A stretch of DNA of 64,000 nt from positions 138,804 through 202,803 of the forward strand of contig JAZUIN010000024.1 in assembly GCA_045642225.1 (NCBI GenBank), written 5' to 3'. The position numbers and the translations under genes are program-made. The stretch comes from RUG191 sp045642225. Its GTDB lineage: Bacteria > Bacillota > Clostridia > Lachnospirales > Lachnospiraceae. The notes below the pieces were generated by a model. The model worked only from the letters and a program-made list of their open reading frames with translations. It searched no databases and was not told the origin of the DNA. Positions 1 to 8,720 of the stretch are shown piece after piece; position 1 is the first letter of the stretch; each line of letters begins with the position of its first letter.

Positions 1-99
1 GTTACTTCGGCTTTCTTCTCATCGAACTTCTCTGTTGCTTCAGCTTTCTTCTCATCGAACTTCTCTGTTACTTCAGCCTTTTTCTCGTCGAACTTCTCT
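1..99 (-). repeat. 33-bp tandem repeats within the left-edge gene
   Basis: Three consecutive 33-bp units (1-33, 34-66, 67-99) differ at only a few positions and keep the reading frame, encoding 11-residue units. The array continues beyond the window. It is coding sequence, not an intergenic array. Confidence 0.9.
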
Positions 100-260
100 T
101 TAACCAAAATAGCCTTTTCAGAAATAATTTCTTTTGCTTCAGCACCCTTTTCTAAAACAACATTTCTAGCTTCAGCTGTCTTTTCTTTGATCTCATCAAC
201 CTTATTAGTTTCTTCAACTACAGTCTCTTCTTCAAATGCTGATTCTTCAAGTGTATTCAT
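1..260 (-). CDS. 11-residue-repeat, charged helical protein (C-terminus beyond window)
   Basis: The reading frame starts at an ATG (258-260) behind a good GGGAGG site and runs off the left edge, so only about 86 residues are visible. The first 30 residues are Glu-rich (MNTLEESAFEEETVVEE...). They are followed by Ala/Lys/Glu helix-forming sequence and then at least three near-identical 11-residue units of the form KFDEKKAE(V/A)TE, encoded by 33-bp tandem repeats at the window edge. Eleven-residue periodicity is typical of amphipathic helices in LEA-like and apolipoprotein-like proteins. There is no signal peptide or membrane segment in the visible part. It lies 39 nt downstream of the GtrB-type gene and may be the last gene of that operon. 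Function is unknown; a stress-related, membrane-associated or structural role is only a guess. Confidence 0.75.
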   Translation of the reverse strand, partial: MNTLEESAFEEETVVEETNKVDEIKEKTAEARNVVLEKGAEAKEIISEKAILVKEKFDEKKAEVTEKFDEKKAEATEKFDEKKAEV

Positions 261-299
261 CTCATTTACCTCCCGCAACTCTTATATAGTTTATAAGTA

Positions 300-1250
300 C
301 TACTTTTTTGCCCCAATTTTCTCTTCTTCAACTAAATACAAAGGTCTTCTTTTTGTCTCTAGGTATGTTTTACCTAAATATTGACCAATAATACCTATAC
401 AAAATAGCTGTATACCAGAAACAAAAAGCATTATACAAACCATACTTGGCCAACCGCTAGTCGGATCACCAAAAGCAAGCTTTCTAACAACAATTACTAT
501 TATTGAAATAATAGAAATCAACGTAAACACAACACCTGTAACGCTTGCAATAGTAAGCGGTGCCGTAGAAAATGCCACAATACCATCTAATGCATATACA
601 AACAGTTTCCAGAAAGACCACTTTGTTTCACCAGCAGCTCTTTCAACATTTTCATACTCAAGCCATTCCTTCTTAAATCCGACCCAGCCGAAAATACCTT
701 TAGAAAATCTATTGTATTCTCCCATGCTAAGTATCGCATTTACAACCTTACGATTCATAAGCTGAAAATCTCTTGCACCATCAACAACTTCTGTATGACT
801 AATTCTATCCATTATTCGATAAAACATTCTAGCAAAGAAAGATCTAATTGGTGGCTCTCCTTTACGAGTAACCCTTCTAGAGCCGACACAATCACAATTC
901 TTTGTTGTCACTATCTCTAGCATTTCTGGCAAAAGCGCTGGGGGGTCTTGCAAATCAGCATCTAATATTGCAACGTAGTCGCCCACCGCATTTTCTAGTC
1001 CTGCATATATGGCTGACTCTTTCCCAAAGTTTCTAGAAAAAGACACAAAATGCACTCTATCATCTTTATCTGCAAGCTCATGAACTACTTTCATAGTTCC
1101 ATCTTTAGAACCATCGTCTATAAATAAAAATTCAATGTCAACTTCCTTCATAGTATCCGTAACCTTGCAAGCTTCCTCATAGAAAATAGGAAGCGCTTCT
1201 TCTTCATTATAGCAAGGCACTACTAAGGATAATATTTTTTTATCACTCAT
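300..1250 (-). CDS. GtrB-type polyprenyl-phosphate glycosyltransferase (GT2) with two C-terminal TM helices
   Basis: A 316-residue GT2 enzyme of the GtrB/DPM1-like class, which transfers a hexose from a nucleotide sugar to polyprenyl phosphate on the inner membrane face. The N-terminal GT-A fold shows VVPCYNEEE, DDGS (45-48) and the signature DADLQDPP (97-104). Two hydrophobic helices follow near residues 230-260 and 270-295, with a Lys/Arg/Glu-rich tail, as in the bacterial GtrB type. Its ATG overlaps the stop codon of the phosphohexomutase by one base (TAATG), so translation is coupled. This suggests the mutase supplies the hexose-1-phosphate precursor of its donor. The sugar is not decidable from sequence; glucose or mannose are likely. 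It could feed the GT-C-like proteins upstream. Confidence 0.88.
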   Translation of the reverse strand: MSDKKILSLVVPCYNEEEALPIFYEEACKVTDTMKEVDIEFLFIDDGSKDGTMKVVHELADKDDRVHFVSFSRNFGKESAIYAGLENAVGDYVAILDADLQDPPALLPEMLEIVTTKNCDCVGSRRVTRKGEPPIRSFFARMFYRIMDRISHTEVVDGARDFQLMNRKVVNAILSMGEYNRFSKGIFGWVGFKKEWLEYENVERAAGETKWSFWKLFVYALDGIVAFSTAPLTIASVTGVVFTLISIISIIVIVVRKLAFGDPTSGWPSMVCIMLFVSGIQLFCIGIIGQYLGKTYLETKRRPLYLVEEEKIGAKK

Positions 1251-2974
1251 TAAGAAAACATCTCCAATAAATCATTCTTTAAAATTTCTAGCTTCTTTTC
1301 CGAATCCTCAATAGATTCTCCCTTTACACCAAAATAGAATTTAATCTTTGGTTCTGTACCAGAAGGTCTAATGCATGCCCAAGCATTATTCTCTAATTCA
1401 TAATAAAGTACATTTGAATTAGGAAGTCCTGTTGCTGTTACTTCTCCTGTTGCAAGTTCTTTTCTAGTATCTGCCTTGTAATCTCTAACAGCGATAACCT
1501 TAAGTCCACCTAATACTGAAGGAGTGTTTTCTCTTGCGCCTGTCATCATTTCTTGAATCTTAGCTGCGCCGTCCATTCCCTTAAGTTCGATAGGTGTTTG
1601 ACCTTCCTTGAAATATCCATATTTCTCATACATATCAAGCATTGCATCCCACAAGGTCTTTCCTTGATTCTTGTAATATGATGCAACCTCACAAAGCATC
1701 ATTACTGCTACGCAAGCGTCCTTATCTCTCGCATAAGTACCAGCTAAACAACCATAACTTTCTTCCAAGCCAAATACATAATTATTTGATCCTATCTCTT
1801 CAAATATCTTAATTTGCTCACCAATATATTTAAATCCTGTAAGAACCTCTACAAGTTTTACATTAAATGAAGCTGCAATAACCTTAGCCATATCTGTTGT
1901 AACAATTGTTTCAACAAGTGCTGGATTAGCAGGCATTGTATTAGTTGCTTCTCTTTCTTTAAGGATATATTCTGCAATAAGCATTCCAGACATATTTCCT
2001 GTAAATGAAACATATTCTCCAGTAGCAGTATCCTTACAATATACTCCTAATCTGTCAGCATCAGGATCAGTTGCAAGAACAATATCAGCATCCTTTTCCT
2101 TAGCTAGTTTAATTGCTAATTCAAACGCCTTTGGTGATTCAGGATTTGGATATGCTACTGTAGGGAAGTTACCGTCTGGCTTCTCTTGTTCTGGAACAAC
2201 ATATACATTTTCAAAGCCAAGCTCCTCTAGTACTCTTGTTACAGGAACAAGACCTGTGCCATGAAGTGGTGTATATACAATCTTAATATCCTTAGCCATA
2301 TCTTTAATAATTTCAGGATGAATTGATTGTGCCTTTACTTCCTTAATATATGCATCATCAACCTCTTTACCAATAGTATTATATAACCCTTTAGCTGTTG
2401 CATCTTCTTCACTCATAGTTTTTACTTGACTAAAGTCTGTAACAGCTGCAACCTCTGCCAAAATGTTATTATCGTGAGGTGGTGTAATCTGTGCACCATC
2501 TTCCCAATATACTTTGTATCCATTGTATTCTCTAGGGTTATGGCTAGCAGTCACATTAATTCCTGCTGTACAACCTAAGTATCTTACTGCAAATGATAAC
2601 TCTGGAGTTGGTCTAAGAGTATCAAATCTATATGTCTTAATACCATTAGCATTTAGACAAAGAGCTGCTTCCTTAGCAAACTCAGGTGACATAATTCTTG
2701 AATCAAATGCAATGGCAACACCCTTGTCCTGTGCACCTTGCTTAACAATATAATTAGCAAGTCCTTGTGTTGCTTGACGTACAGTATAAATATTCATTCT
2801 GTTAGTGCCAGCACCAATCACTCCTCTAAGTCCACCTGTACCAAACTCTAAACTTCTATAAAATCTATCCTCAATCTCTTTCTCATTTCCAAGAAGATTA
2901 GCAAGCTCTCCTCTTGTATCTTCATCAAAATAAGGATCTGTACTCCATTTATTAAATTCTTCTTTGTATCCCAT
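1250..2974 (-). CDS. Phosphoglucomutase/phosphomannomutase (alpha-D-phosphohexomutase family)
   Basis: A 574-residue enzyme interconverting hexose-1-phosphate and hexose-6-phosphate. All four family motifs are present: the phosphoserine loop TASHNP (142-147, Ser144), the Mg2+ loop DPDADR (303-308), the sugar-binding GLEESYG near 403-409, and the phosphate-binding RPSGTEPK near the C-terminus. The length matches the long PgcA/PGM-2 type. The start is the ATG behind GGAGGTGCAAT. It has its own extended -10 promoter and follows a terminator, so it forms a unit with the GT2 gene. It links the mannose/glucose-1-phosphate pools to the GDP-mannose enzymes next door. Glucose versus mannose preference cannot be read from the sequence. 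Confidence 0.92.
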   Translation of the reverse strand: MGYKEEFNKWSTDPYFDEDTRGELANLLGNEKEIEDRFYRSLEFGTGGLRGVIGAGTNRMNIYTVRQATQGLANYIVKQGAQDKGVAIAFDSRIMSPEFAKEAALCLNANGIKTYRFDTLRPTPELSFAVRYLGCTAGINVTASHNPREYNGYKVYWEDGAQITPPHDNNILAEVAAVTDFSQVKTMSEEDATAKGLYNTIGKEVDDAYIKEVKAQSIHPEIIKDMAKDIKIVYTPLHGTGLVPVTRVLEELGFENVYVVPEQEKPDGNFPTVAYPNPESPKAFELAIKLAKEKDADIVLATDPDADRLGVYCKDTATGEYVSFTGNMSGMLIAEYILKEREATNTMPANPALVETIVTTDMAKVIAASFNVKLVEVLTGFKYIGEQIKIFEEIGSNNYVFGLEESYGCLAGTYARDKDACVAVMMLCEVASYYKNQGKTLWDAMLDMYEKYGYFKEGQTPIELKGMDGAAKIQEMMTGARENTPSVLGGLKVIAVRDYKADTRKELATGEVTATGLPNSNVLYYELENNAWACIRPSGTEPKIKFYFGVKGESIEDSEKKLEILKNDLLEMFS

Positions 2975-3003
2975 ATTGCACCTCCATATATTAAACTTAT
3001 TTT

Positions 3004-3012
3004 ATTATACCA
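3004..3012 (-). promoter_or_regulatory. Extended -10 promoter for the phosphohexomutase-GT2 operon
   Basis: On the minus strand TGGTATAAT gives a consensus -10 (3004-3009) with a TGn extension. No good -35 is seen at the usual distance. It sits about 30 nt upstream of the ATG and just below the manC terminator. Confidence 0.65.
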
Positions 3013-3021
3013 AATAGTAAG

Positions 3022-3046
3022 AAAAAAAGGCAGATAAAAATCCACC
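3022..3046 (-). terminator. Rho-independent terminator after manC
   Basis: A 7-bp stem (GGTGGAT/ATCTGCC, with two G-U pairs) and a T4 loop are followed by seven T on the minus strand, 24 nt after the manC stop. Confidence 0.75.
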
Positions 3047-3069
3047 TTTTTGACTAAAATTTTATTAAA

Positions 3070-4134
3070 TTACAACAGTTCTTCTCTGCCTTGATTCTTA
3101 AGCTCATCAACAATCTTCTTAACATCTTGTGCTTTAGATTTATCTATTACCATTATTGCATCATCTGTCTCTACAATAATCAAATCTTCAACACCAATAG
3201 TAGATATTAAGCGCTTCTTAGAATAAGTGATACAATTTTTAGTATCTATTCCAAGAAAATCACCTGCATTTATATTGCCATTTTCATCTTCATCATATAA
3301 AACGCCCAAATTATCCCAGCTTCCAACGTCATTCCATCCCATTTCAGCAGAAATTACTCTAACTTTATCAGATTTTTCCATAATGCCATAATCGATGGAA
3401 ATGCTTGGAATTGTAGGATAAATTTCACTAATAACGTCAGCTTCTTTGTCCGTACCAAGAGCATCGCCAATCTTCGCAAGGCAAGCGTATACATCAGGAA
3501 GAAGCTTCTTAAATTCATCTAGAATTACCGATGCTTGCCATACAAACATTCCTGAATTCCATGCATACTCTCCTGATTCTACATAAGCCTTAGCTGTTGC
3601 TTCATCTGGCTTTTCCTTGAATTCTACAACCTTTTTATCTAACGTAGTTTCACTCTTATCAAACTTAATATATCCATATCCTGTTGATGGAAATGTTGGT
3701 GTTATTCCAAGCGTTACAAGCGAGCCATTTTCTGCAACTGCAATAGCTTCCTTAAGAATTCGCGTAAACTCAGGCTCATTTTTTATAAAATGGTCTGAAG
3801 GGAAAATGCACATTACGCCATCACCATACTTTTTTACAATTTCTAGTGCTGCATAACCAATACAAGCTGCTGTATTTCTAGCTGAAGGTTCTGATAGAAT
3901 ATGGTCCTTCTTAATTCTTCCTTCAGTTGCCTCCTGCATTCCTGGAACTTGATCAACATTTGTCACAATGAAAATGTCTGACTTATCACAAAGAGTAGAT
4001 ACTCTATCTACTGTCTCATTGATCATTTTCTCTTTTCCACTAAGGTTTAAAAGCTGCTTTGGCACCTCATGTCTTGACAAAGGCCAGAATCGTGTTCCGC
4101 CACCGCCTGCCATTATTACTCCGTATGTTTTCAT
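3070..4134 (-). CDS. manC: Mannose-1-phosphate guanylyltransferase
   Basis: Makes GDP-mannose from mannose-1-phosphate and GTP. The 354-residue single-domain enzyme has an intact active site: MAGGGGTRFWPLSR at the N-terminus, PSDH, the signature KEKPD, SIDYGIMEKSDK and WNDVGSW. No cupin (isomerase) domain follows, so this is the short, pyrophosphorylase-only form. The ATG at 4132-4134 is preceded by GGAGGAAAATTTT. A TTG 15 nt upstream overlaps this Shine-Dalgarno and is unlikely to be the start. It lies 16 nt downstream of the ManC-ManA fusion and is presumably co-transcribed. Because the nucleotidyltransferase domain of that fusion is degenerate, this gene is probably the working GDP-mannose synthase feeding gmd. 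Confidence 0.92.
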   Translation of the reverse strand: MKTYGVIMAGGGGTRFWPLSRHEVPKQLLNLSGKEKMINETVDRVSTLCDKSDIFIVTNVDQVPGMQEATEGRIKKDHILSEPSARNTAACIGYAALEIVKKYGDGVMCIFPSDHFIKNEPEFTRILKEAIAVAENGSLVTLGITPTFPSTGYGYIKFDKSETTLDKKVVEFKEKPDEATAKAYVESGEYAWNSGMFVWQASVILDEFKKLLPDVYACLAKIGDALGTDKEADVISEIYPTIPSISIDYGIMEKSDKVRVISAEMGWNDVGSWDNLGVLYDEDENGNINAGDFLGIDTKNCITYSKKRLISTIGVEDLIIVETDDAIMVIDKSKAQDVKKIVDELKNQGREELL

Positions 4135-4150
4135 AAAATTTTCCTCCAAA

Positions 4151-6433
4151 TTATATATTTGTCACTATTAATTCGCATTTACCAGTAACATGCACTCTCT
4201 TACGTCCTGCTGCAACAAAGAAGGTTTCTCCTGCTTTAGCATCAATCTCACTTTCTCCACAACGAATCTCACATTCTCCTTTAAGCACTACGATGGCCTT
4301 AAAAGAAGAATCATCAACCATTATTATTTCATGTTCTGGAATATCATAATGCTTTACTTCAAAATACTTGCATTCACATAATAAACGCTGTGTAGATCTA
4401 TCATACTGTATTGCTTCGCCTACACCTTGAGTATTAACCTCAAACTTCGTAGTATCAACTACATCCATAGCTTTATCCATATGAAGTTCTCTAGCATTAC
4501 CTTGCTTGTCACGCCTATCATAATCGTATAAACGATAAGTGCTATTTGAATTTTGCTGAATTTCGCAAATTAATATTCCTTCACCTATAGCATGTATTGT
4601 CCCTGATGGAACAAAGAGCACATCTCCTGGCTTCACATAGACTTTATTAAGAATCTCAGTAATAGTTTTATTTTCAACTCGTTCTTTTATCTCTTCTTTG
4701 GTAACATCTTTATTTAATCCCAAGTATAAATATGAATCTTTTTCACAATCTAGGATATACCAAACTTCATTTTTCCCAAATTCATTCTCATTAATAAATG
4801 CATAATCATCTTCTGGATGAATTTGTACTGACAAAGCTTTTTTTGCATCTATAAACTTTATCAATATTGGAAATCTATCAAAGACCTCAGATTTCCAACC
4901 ACACACTAAGGATTTATATTTTTCTACAAAAAGCTTAAAGCTTACACCTCCATACTCTCCACCAACTATTGTAGATGGACCGTCTTGATGCGCTGACAAC
5001 TCCCAAGATTCAGCCGTAACATCATATGGCGTATTTTTTCCATACAAGGTTTTTAGCTTTTCTCCGCCCCACAAATAATCCTTAAAGGCTGGCGAAAGTT
5101 TATATAAATCAGGTAATGCTTCTTGCTTATTCTTATCCATGCCAAGTTCTATCTCATCAGCATGAACCATATCCCATTCATCGATTTCTGCACCTGTATC
5201 AACTTCAATTACAACTAACTCTTCGTCAGTATCGTTACGAAGTAAATGCATAACATTTGGACGTATATTATAGGAATCTCCTGGTTTCAAATCTATTACT
5301 TTATTATCTAGCTCAATTGTCAAAACACCTGAAACCACTACATAATTCTCATTACGCATATGATGCAAATGATTTGAAATCTTTTGACCTGGGAAAATTG
5401 TAATTTTCCTCACTCTATATCCAGGATCTTTTTTTAGAATTTCACGAACACCCCACGGACGATTATCTATATAACTTCTCTCATACTCACTAGCTTTCGT
5501 TTCATTCTTTTTCAAGATGTTTTTGATATTATTCGCTTTTTCCTTACTAGAAATATATGTCGCATCTGGTGTATTTACAACGAATACATTCTCCAAATCA
5601 TTTGTAACAACTAATTGATTTGGTGCTGTATTCAAAACATCTACATTTTCACAACGAGAAGTTATAACATTCTCTTGACTAGTACCAATGGTCTCTTTGA
5701 ACGATTCAAAATCACAAACATCCCTCCACATACAATCAAATTCTTCTACGAATAACTTGTTTGACTTTTCGAGAACTGCTGCATCAAAATTTCTTATAGC
5801 CTGTAATTCTTTTTCGTTTAATCCACTAATTTCACCACAAAATGCTCTTATCTCTTTTTCTAGAACATTTTTTCTTGCAATCAACATTCCTGAATTCCAA
5901 AAAATGTCATTTTCTATAAATAGACTTTTGGCCATTTCTTCTGAAGGGGTTGCAAAAAATCTTGTGACCTTGTTGCCTTCATGCCTAATATATCCATACG
6001 AATTATTACTACTATTAGGCCTAATTCCAAACAAACAAATGTCTTCATCTCCAGCTATTTCTTTAGCATTATACACATGACTTGCATATGTACTGCCATT
6101 AATTAACAAATCCGCTGGTACTATAAAAACTTTATCATTGCCCTCAATATTATTTAAGGCAAAGTCAATTGCTGCTGTAGTCCCTTTGCTTTTCTCTTCA
6201 AGACAAAATGTATACTTGATAGACTGAAATTGCTTTAACTGCCCTTCCATTATCTCTTCATATTCTAACGACGCAACAATAAAGAATTCATCACAAAAAG
6301 GAATATTTCTAATTATTGCATCTTGAAACAACGACTTCTCATTATTAAATTGTATGAATTGTTTCGGATAATTCTTTCGAGATAATGGCCAGAGTCTATC
6401 ACCCGATCCTCCAGCCAAAATTATTGCCTTCAT
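4151..6433 (-). CDS. Three-domain fusion: degenerate GMP domain + cupin + type I mannose-6-phosphate isomerase
   Basis: A 760-residue protein. Residues 1-310 are a ManC-like nucleotidyltransferase, 323-425 a type II PMI-like cupin (HLHH 355-358, Glu362, His396), and 446-760 a complete type I ManA isomerase with its zinc ligands (Gln537, His539, Glu556, His614). The ManA part interconverts fructose-6-P and mannose-6-P. The first domain keeps GGSGDRLWPLSRK but departs from the family at several active-site motifs: GTR becomes GDR, PSDH becomes PADL, the EKP signature becomes ATP, and WNDVGSW becomes WRDVCDF. GDP-mannose synthesis by this domain is therefore doubtful, and the next gene has the intact version. 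Usual ManC proteins are about 470 residues, so the extra ManA domain is unusual. A consensus promoter lies upstream. Confidence 0.9.
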   Translation of the reverse strand: MKAIILAGGSGDRLWPLSRKNYPKQFIQFNNEKSLFQDAIIRNIPFCDEFFIVASLEYEEIMEGQLKQFQSIKYTFCLEEKSKGTTAAIDFALNNIEGNDKVFIVPADLLINGSTYASHVYNAKEIAGDEDICLFGIRPNSSNNSYGYIRHEGNKVTRFFATPSEEMAKSLFIENDIFWNSGMLIARKNVLEKEIRAFCGEISGLNEKELQAIRNFDAAVLEKSNKLFVEEFDCMWRDVCDFESFKETIGTSQENVITSRCENVDVLNTAPNQLVVTNDLENVFVVNTPDATYISSKEKANNIKNILKKNETKASEYERSYIDNRPWGVREILKKDPGYRVRKITIFPGQKISNHLHHMRNENYVVVSGVLTIELDNKVIDLKPGDSYNIRPNVMHLLRNDTDEELVVIEVDTGAEIDEWDMVHADEIELGMDKNKQEALPDLYKLSPAFKDYLWGGEKLKTLYGKNTPYDVTAESWELSAHQDGPSTIVGGEYGGVSFKLFVEKYKSLVCGWKSEVFDRFPILIKFIDAKKALSVQIHPEDDYAFINENEFGKNEVWYILDCEKDSYLYLGLNKDVTKEEIKERVENKTITEILNKVYVKPGDVLFVPSGTIHAIGEGILICEIQQNSNSTYRLYDYDRRDKQGNARELHMDKAMDVVDTTKFEVNTQGVGEAIQYDRSTQRLLCECKYFEVKHYDIPEHEIIMVDDSSFKAIVVLKGECEIRCGESEIDAKAGETFFVAAGRKRVHVTGKCELIVTNI

Positions 6434-6493
6434 AATTTTTACCTTTATCCCTTATAATTCTTCTCTTTTAGTGTTAAACATCTCTTCTTTTTG

Positions 6494-6522
6494 ATTCTAT
6501 ACACGCATATAACTTATGTCAA
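6494..6522 (-). promoter_or_regulatory. Consensus sigma-A promoter for the ManC-ManA fusion and manC
   Basis: Minus strand TTGACA (6517-6522), a 17-nt spacer, and TAGAAT (6494-6499). The predicted start is about 50 nt upstream of the fusion gene ATG. It separates the mannose-donor genes from the long membrane-protein run. Confidence 0.8.
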
Positions 6523-6551
6523 TGAATAGTATTCTAATAAAAAGCCCATTC

Positions 6552-7622
6552 TCAAAGAAACTTCTTCACTCCAGGAATTAGCTTTACTAAAAATATTATT
6601 ACTGCACTTATTATAAATACTATTACACACCATATCCATACTGCTGGGAATTTCCCAATATATTCTGCCAAACTATAGTATATATCAACAGTATAGCCTC
6701 TAACTATTTCCTCAATTAAATACACTCCAAAAACACACCCTGATAAAGTAGTTAAAATTTTAGCTCCAACAGTTGATAATGCTCTCCCCTTAAATATCAT
6801 TTTAGCAATATAATAAACGCCTACATCAAGCACAAATGTAAAGCTACAAGTAAATAATCCCTTGTCGTATGTTGTAAACTCTTCGTACGGCATATTTCTA
6901 TAAAGTGTCATAATTACGAAGATTAACAGAACAATAACCATTAAACCTATCCACTTCAGCATTCCCTTTGTCGTATATTCCTCTTCTTTGACACGTTCTT
7001 CCATATAATATCCAAGCATTGGGTAAATGATTATATTCTCAAGAAATGGAATTGAAAAAAATGAGTTTAAGTTTACATAATCCTTCGCAACTACAAAACC
7101 CGCAATCTTAATAACACCATTTACAATTAAAAGAATTGCGAATAAATATTTAAACTCTGTGTTACTCATATTTTTTGCCATCTTGCGAATAAGCGGCAAA
7201 CAAATCAAATATGCAAGATAAGCATATAAATACCAATATGAAGGAGTAATGTTGTTGCATATAATATTCTTGAGAAAATATACTACAGAAAATTCCTTAA
7301 CTCCTGTCAATATATCTATTGCATATGACAAAGCTGAAAACACCAATATAACAACTACTATTCTAAGTACTCTCTTAACATATAAGTCTTTGATGCTTTC
7401 CTCTTTAGGAATCAAAAGTGCTCCAGATATCATAAAGAAAATAGGTACCGCTACGGCTATTAGTGCTCCAGTTATAATATAAATTATTCTTAATATTTGT
7501 GGACAATCAAATGCATACAAATAATAACCTTTTTCATTAGTATGATTATATATAACAAAAAGTATTGCTACTATTCGAAGCAAATCCATATGAAATTTTC
7601 TTGTAAGTGCTTTATCTTTCAT
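6552..7622 (-). CDS. Acyltransferase-3 family membrane protein, last gene of the long run
   Basis: A 356-residue polytopic protein of the AT3 family, whose members move acyl groups (often acetyl) across or at the membrane onto sugars and glycans. The family hallmark, a basic residue followed ten residues later by His at the end of the first helix, is present as R16-x10-H27. FFMISGALL in the next helix and about ten hydrophobic segments fit the family, and no extra soluble domain is attached. The ATG is preceded by GGAAGGA. It is the final cistron before the mannose-enzyme promoter, and I see no strong terminator between them, so read-through is possible. Acceptor and donor are unknown. Confidence 0.88.
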   Translation of the reverse strand: MKDKALTRKFHMDLLRIVAILFVIYNHTNEKGYYLYAFDCPQILRIIYIITGALIAVAVPIFFMISGALLIPKEESIKDLYVKRVLRIVVVILVFSALSYAIDILTGVKEFSVVYFLKNIICNNITPSYWYLYAYLAYLICLPLIRKMAKNMSNTEFKYLFAILLIVNGVIKIAGFVVAKDYVNLNSFFSIPFLENIIIYPMLGYYMEERVKEEEYTTKGMLKWIGLMVIVLLIFVIMTLYRNMPYEEFTTYDKGLFTCSFTFVLDVGVYYIAKMIFKGRALSTVGAKILTTLSGCVFGVYLIEEIVRGYTVDIYYSLAEYIGKFPAVWIWCVIVFIISAVIIFLVKLIPGVKKFL

Positions 7623-7677
7623 ATTTAAAGCTAGTCCTTCCTTCTTTCAAATTATCCAAAGCTAAGCCAAACTACAT

Positions 7678-8685
7678 TTAGTATGCTCCTACATATTTTC
7701 CAAATTTACGTCGTAAAATCAACTGCATTAAACTTACTATCATAGTTCCAATTATAAGCAATATTACGCCTTCAATTATAAACCACCAATCACTTTTAAT
7801 CGTTAAACCTGGAAAAAATCTTCCCCATATCATAATTAGGAGTTGATGAATAAGGTATATACCGAAAGAACAATTCCCAATTTGAATCATACATTTATGA
7901 AACAAATCGCCTTGCTTAGCTTCCTTATTTCTAAGCTTTGAAATATAATTATACACCAATAAACACGCAACTATTCCCGTTAACATCGACGTTAATTTAA
8001 TCTGACTTCCTACAATATCAGGTCTTCCAAAAACATTCCAAAAATGTGCTTCTACTAACTCTAATATAATTGCAAATATTCCTAAAATCCATAATACTAC
8101 ATACTTTAAATCGCCTCTTATATTCTTATAGCGAATTCTTAATACCATTCCAAGATAGAAGAATATAAACCATACAAAGAAATTATTTATATTATATGGA
8201 TATGAAATCACTATTCCTTGCCAAGCAATAATATACTCAACGATAATTGCAATTGGTGTTATCAAAAAACCAATCCATCTTACTTTACTTTGAACTAATT
8301 TACCAACTAATGGCGTAATAAGAACAAGTTGCATATATACAAATATATAATAATAAATGCTACAACAATTACCTGTAAGAAAGTCCTTAATTGCCGTTGA
8401 ATATGCGCTCGTAAAAATAACATAAACTATTGACCATATTGTGTAAGGAATAAATACTCTGAGCAATCTTCTCTTATAAAACCCCAAAATGTCTTTTCCC
8501 CATACATTTTCACTTGTGAGAAAACCTGATAGAAATATAAAGAGTGCAACGGAAACATTTACAAATGGTCTTACATACATCTCATACGGATTATAAATGA
8601 CAGTATGAATTATTATTACCATAAAAATTGCAACTGCTCTAACTATCTGAATTCTATTTTTCTGTCCTTCACTTAATTCAAACAT
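7678..8685 (-). CDS. Acyltransferase-3 family membrane protein
   Basis: A 335-residue AT3 protein with the catalytic pair R16-x10-H27, followed by a predicted outer loop and FIFLSGFL. About ten membrane segments are seen, with a basic C-terminal end (RRKFGKYVGAY). The ribosome binding site GAGG lies 8 nt before the ATG. It is 55 nt upstream of the terminal AT3 gene and 35 nt downstream of a GT-C-like gene. Sequence between helices differs strongly from its AT3 neighbours, so the genes are not recent tandem copies and probably modify different positions or sugars. Substrate unknown. Confidence 0.86.
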   Translation of the reverse strand: MFELSEGQKNRIQIVRAVAIFMVIIIHTVIYNPYEMYVRPFVNVSVALFIFLSGFLTSENVWGKDILGFYKRRLLRVFIPYTIWSIVYVIFTSAYSTAIKDFLTGNCCSIYYYIFVYMQLVLITPLVGKLVQSKVRWIGFLITPIAIIVEYIIAWQGIVISYPYNINNFFVWFIFFYLGMVLRIRYKNIRGDLKYVVLWILGIFAIILELVEAHFWNVFGRPDIVGSQIKLTSMLTGIVACLLVYNYISKLRNKEAKQGDLFHKCMIQIGNCSFGIYLIHQLLIMIWGRFFPGLTIKSDWWFIIEGVILLIIGTMIVSLMQLILRRKFGKYVGAY

Positions 8686-8720
8686 TTTACGACCTCGTAT
8701 CTAAATAAGGTATTACCTAA

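Noticed and set aside
1..99. Regular 33-bp repeats at the left edge as a CRISPR array
   Set aside because: No spacers between the units, and they are an in-frame part of a coding sequence.
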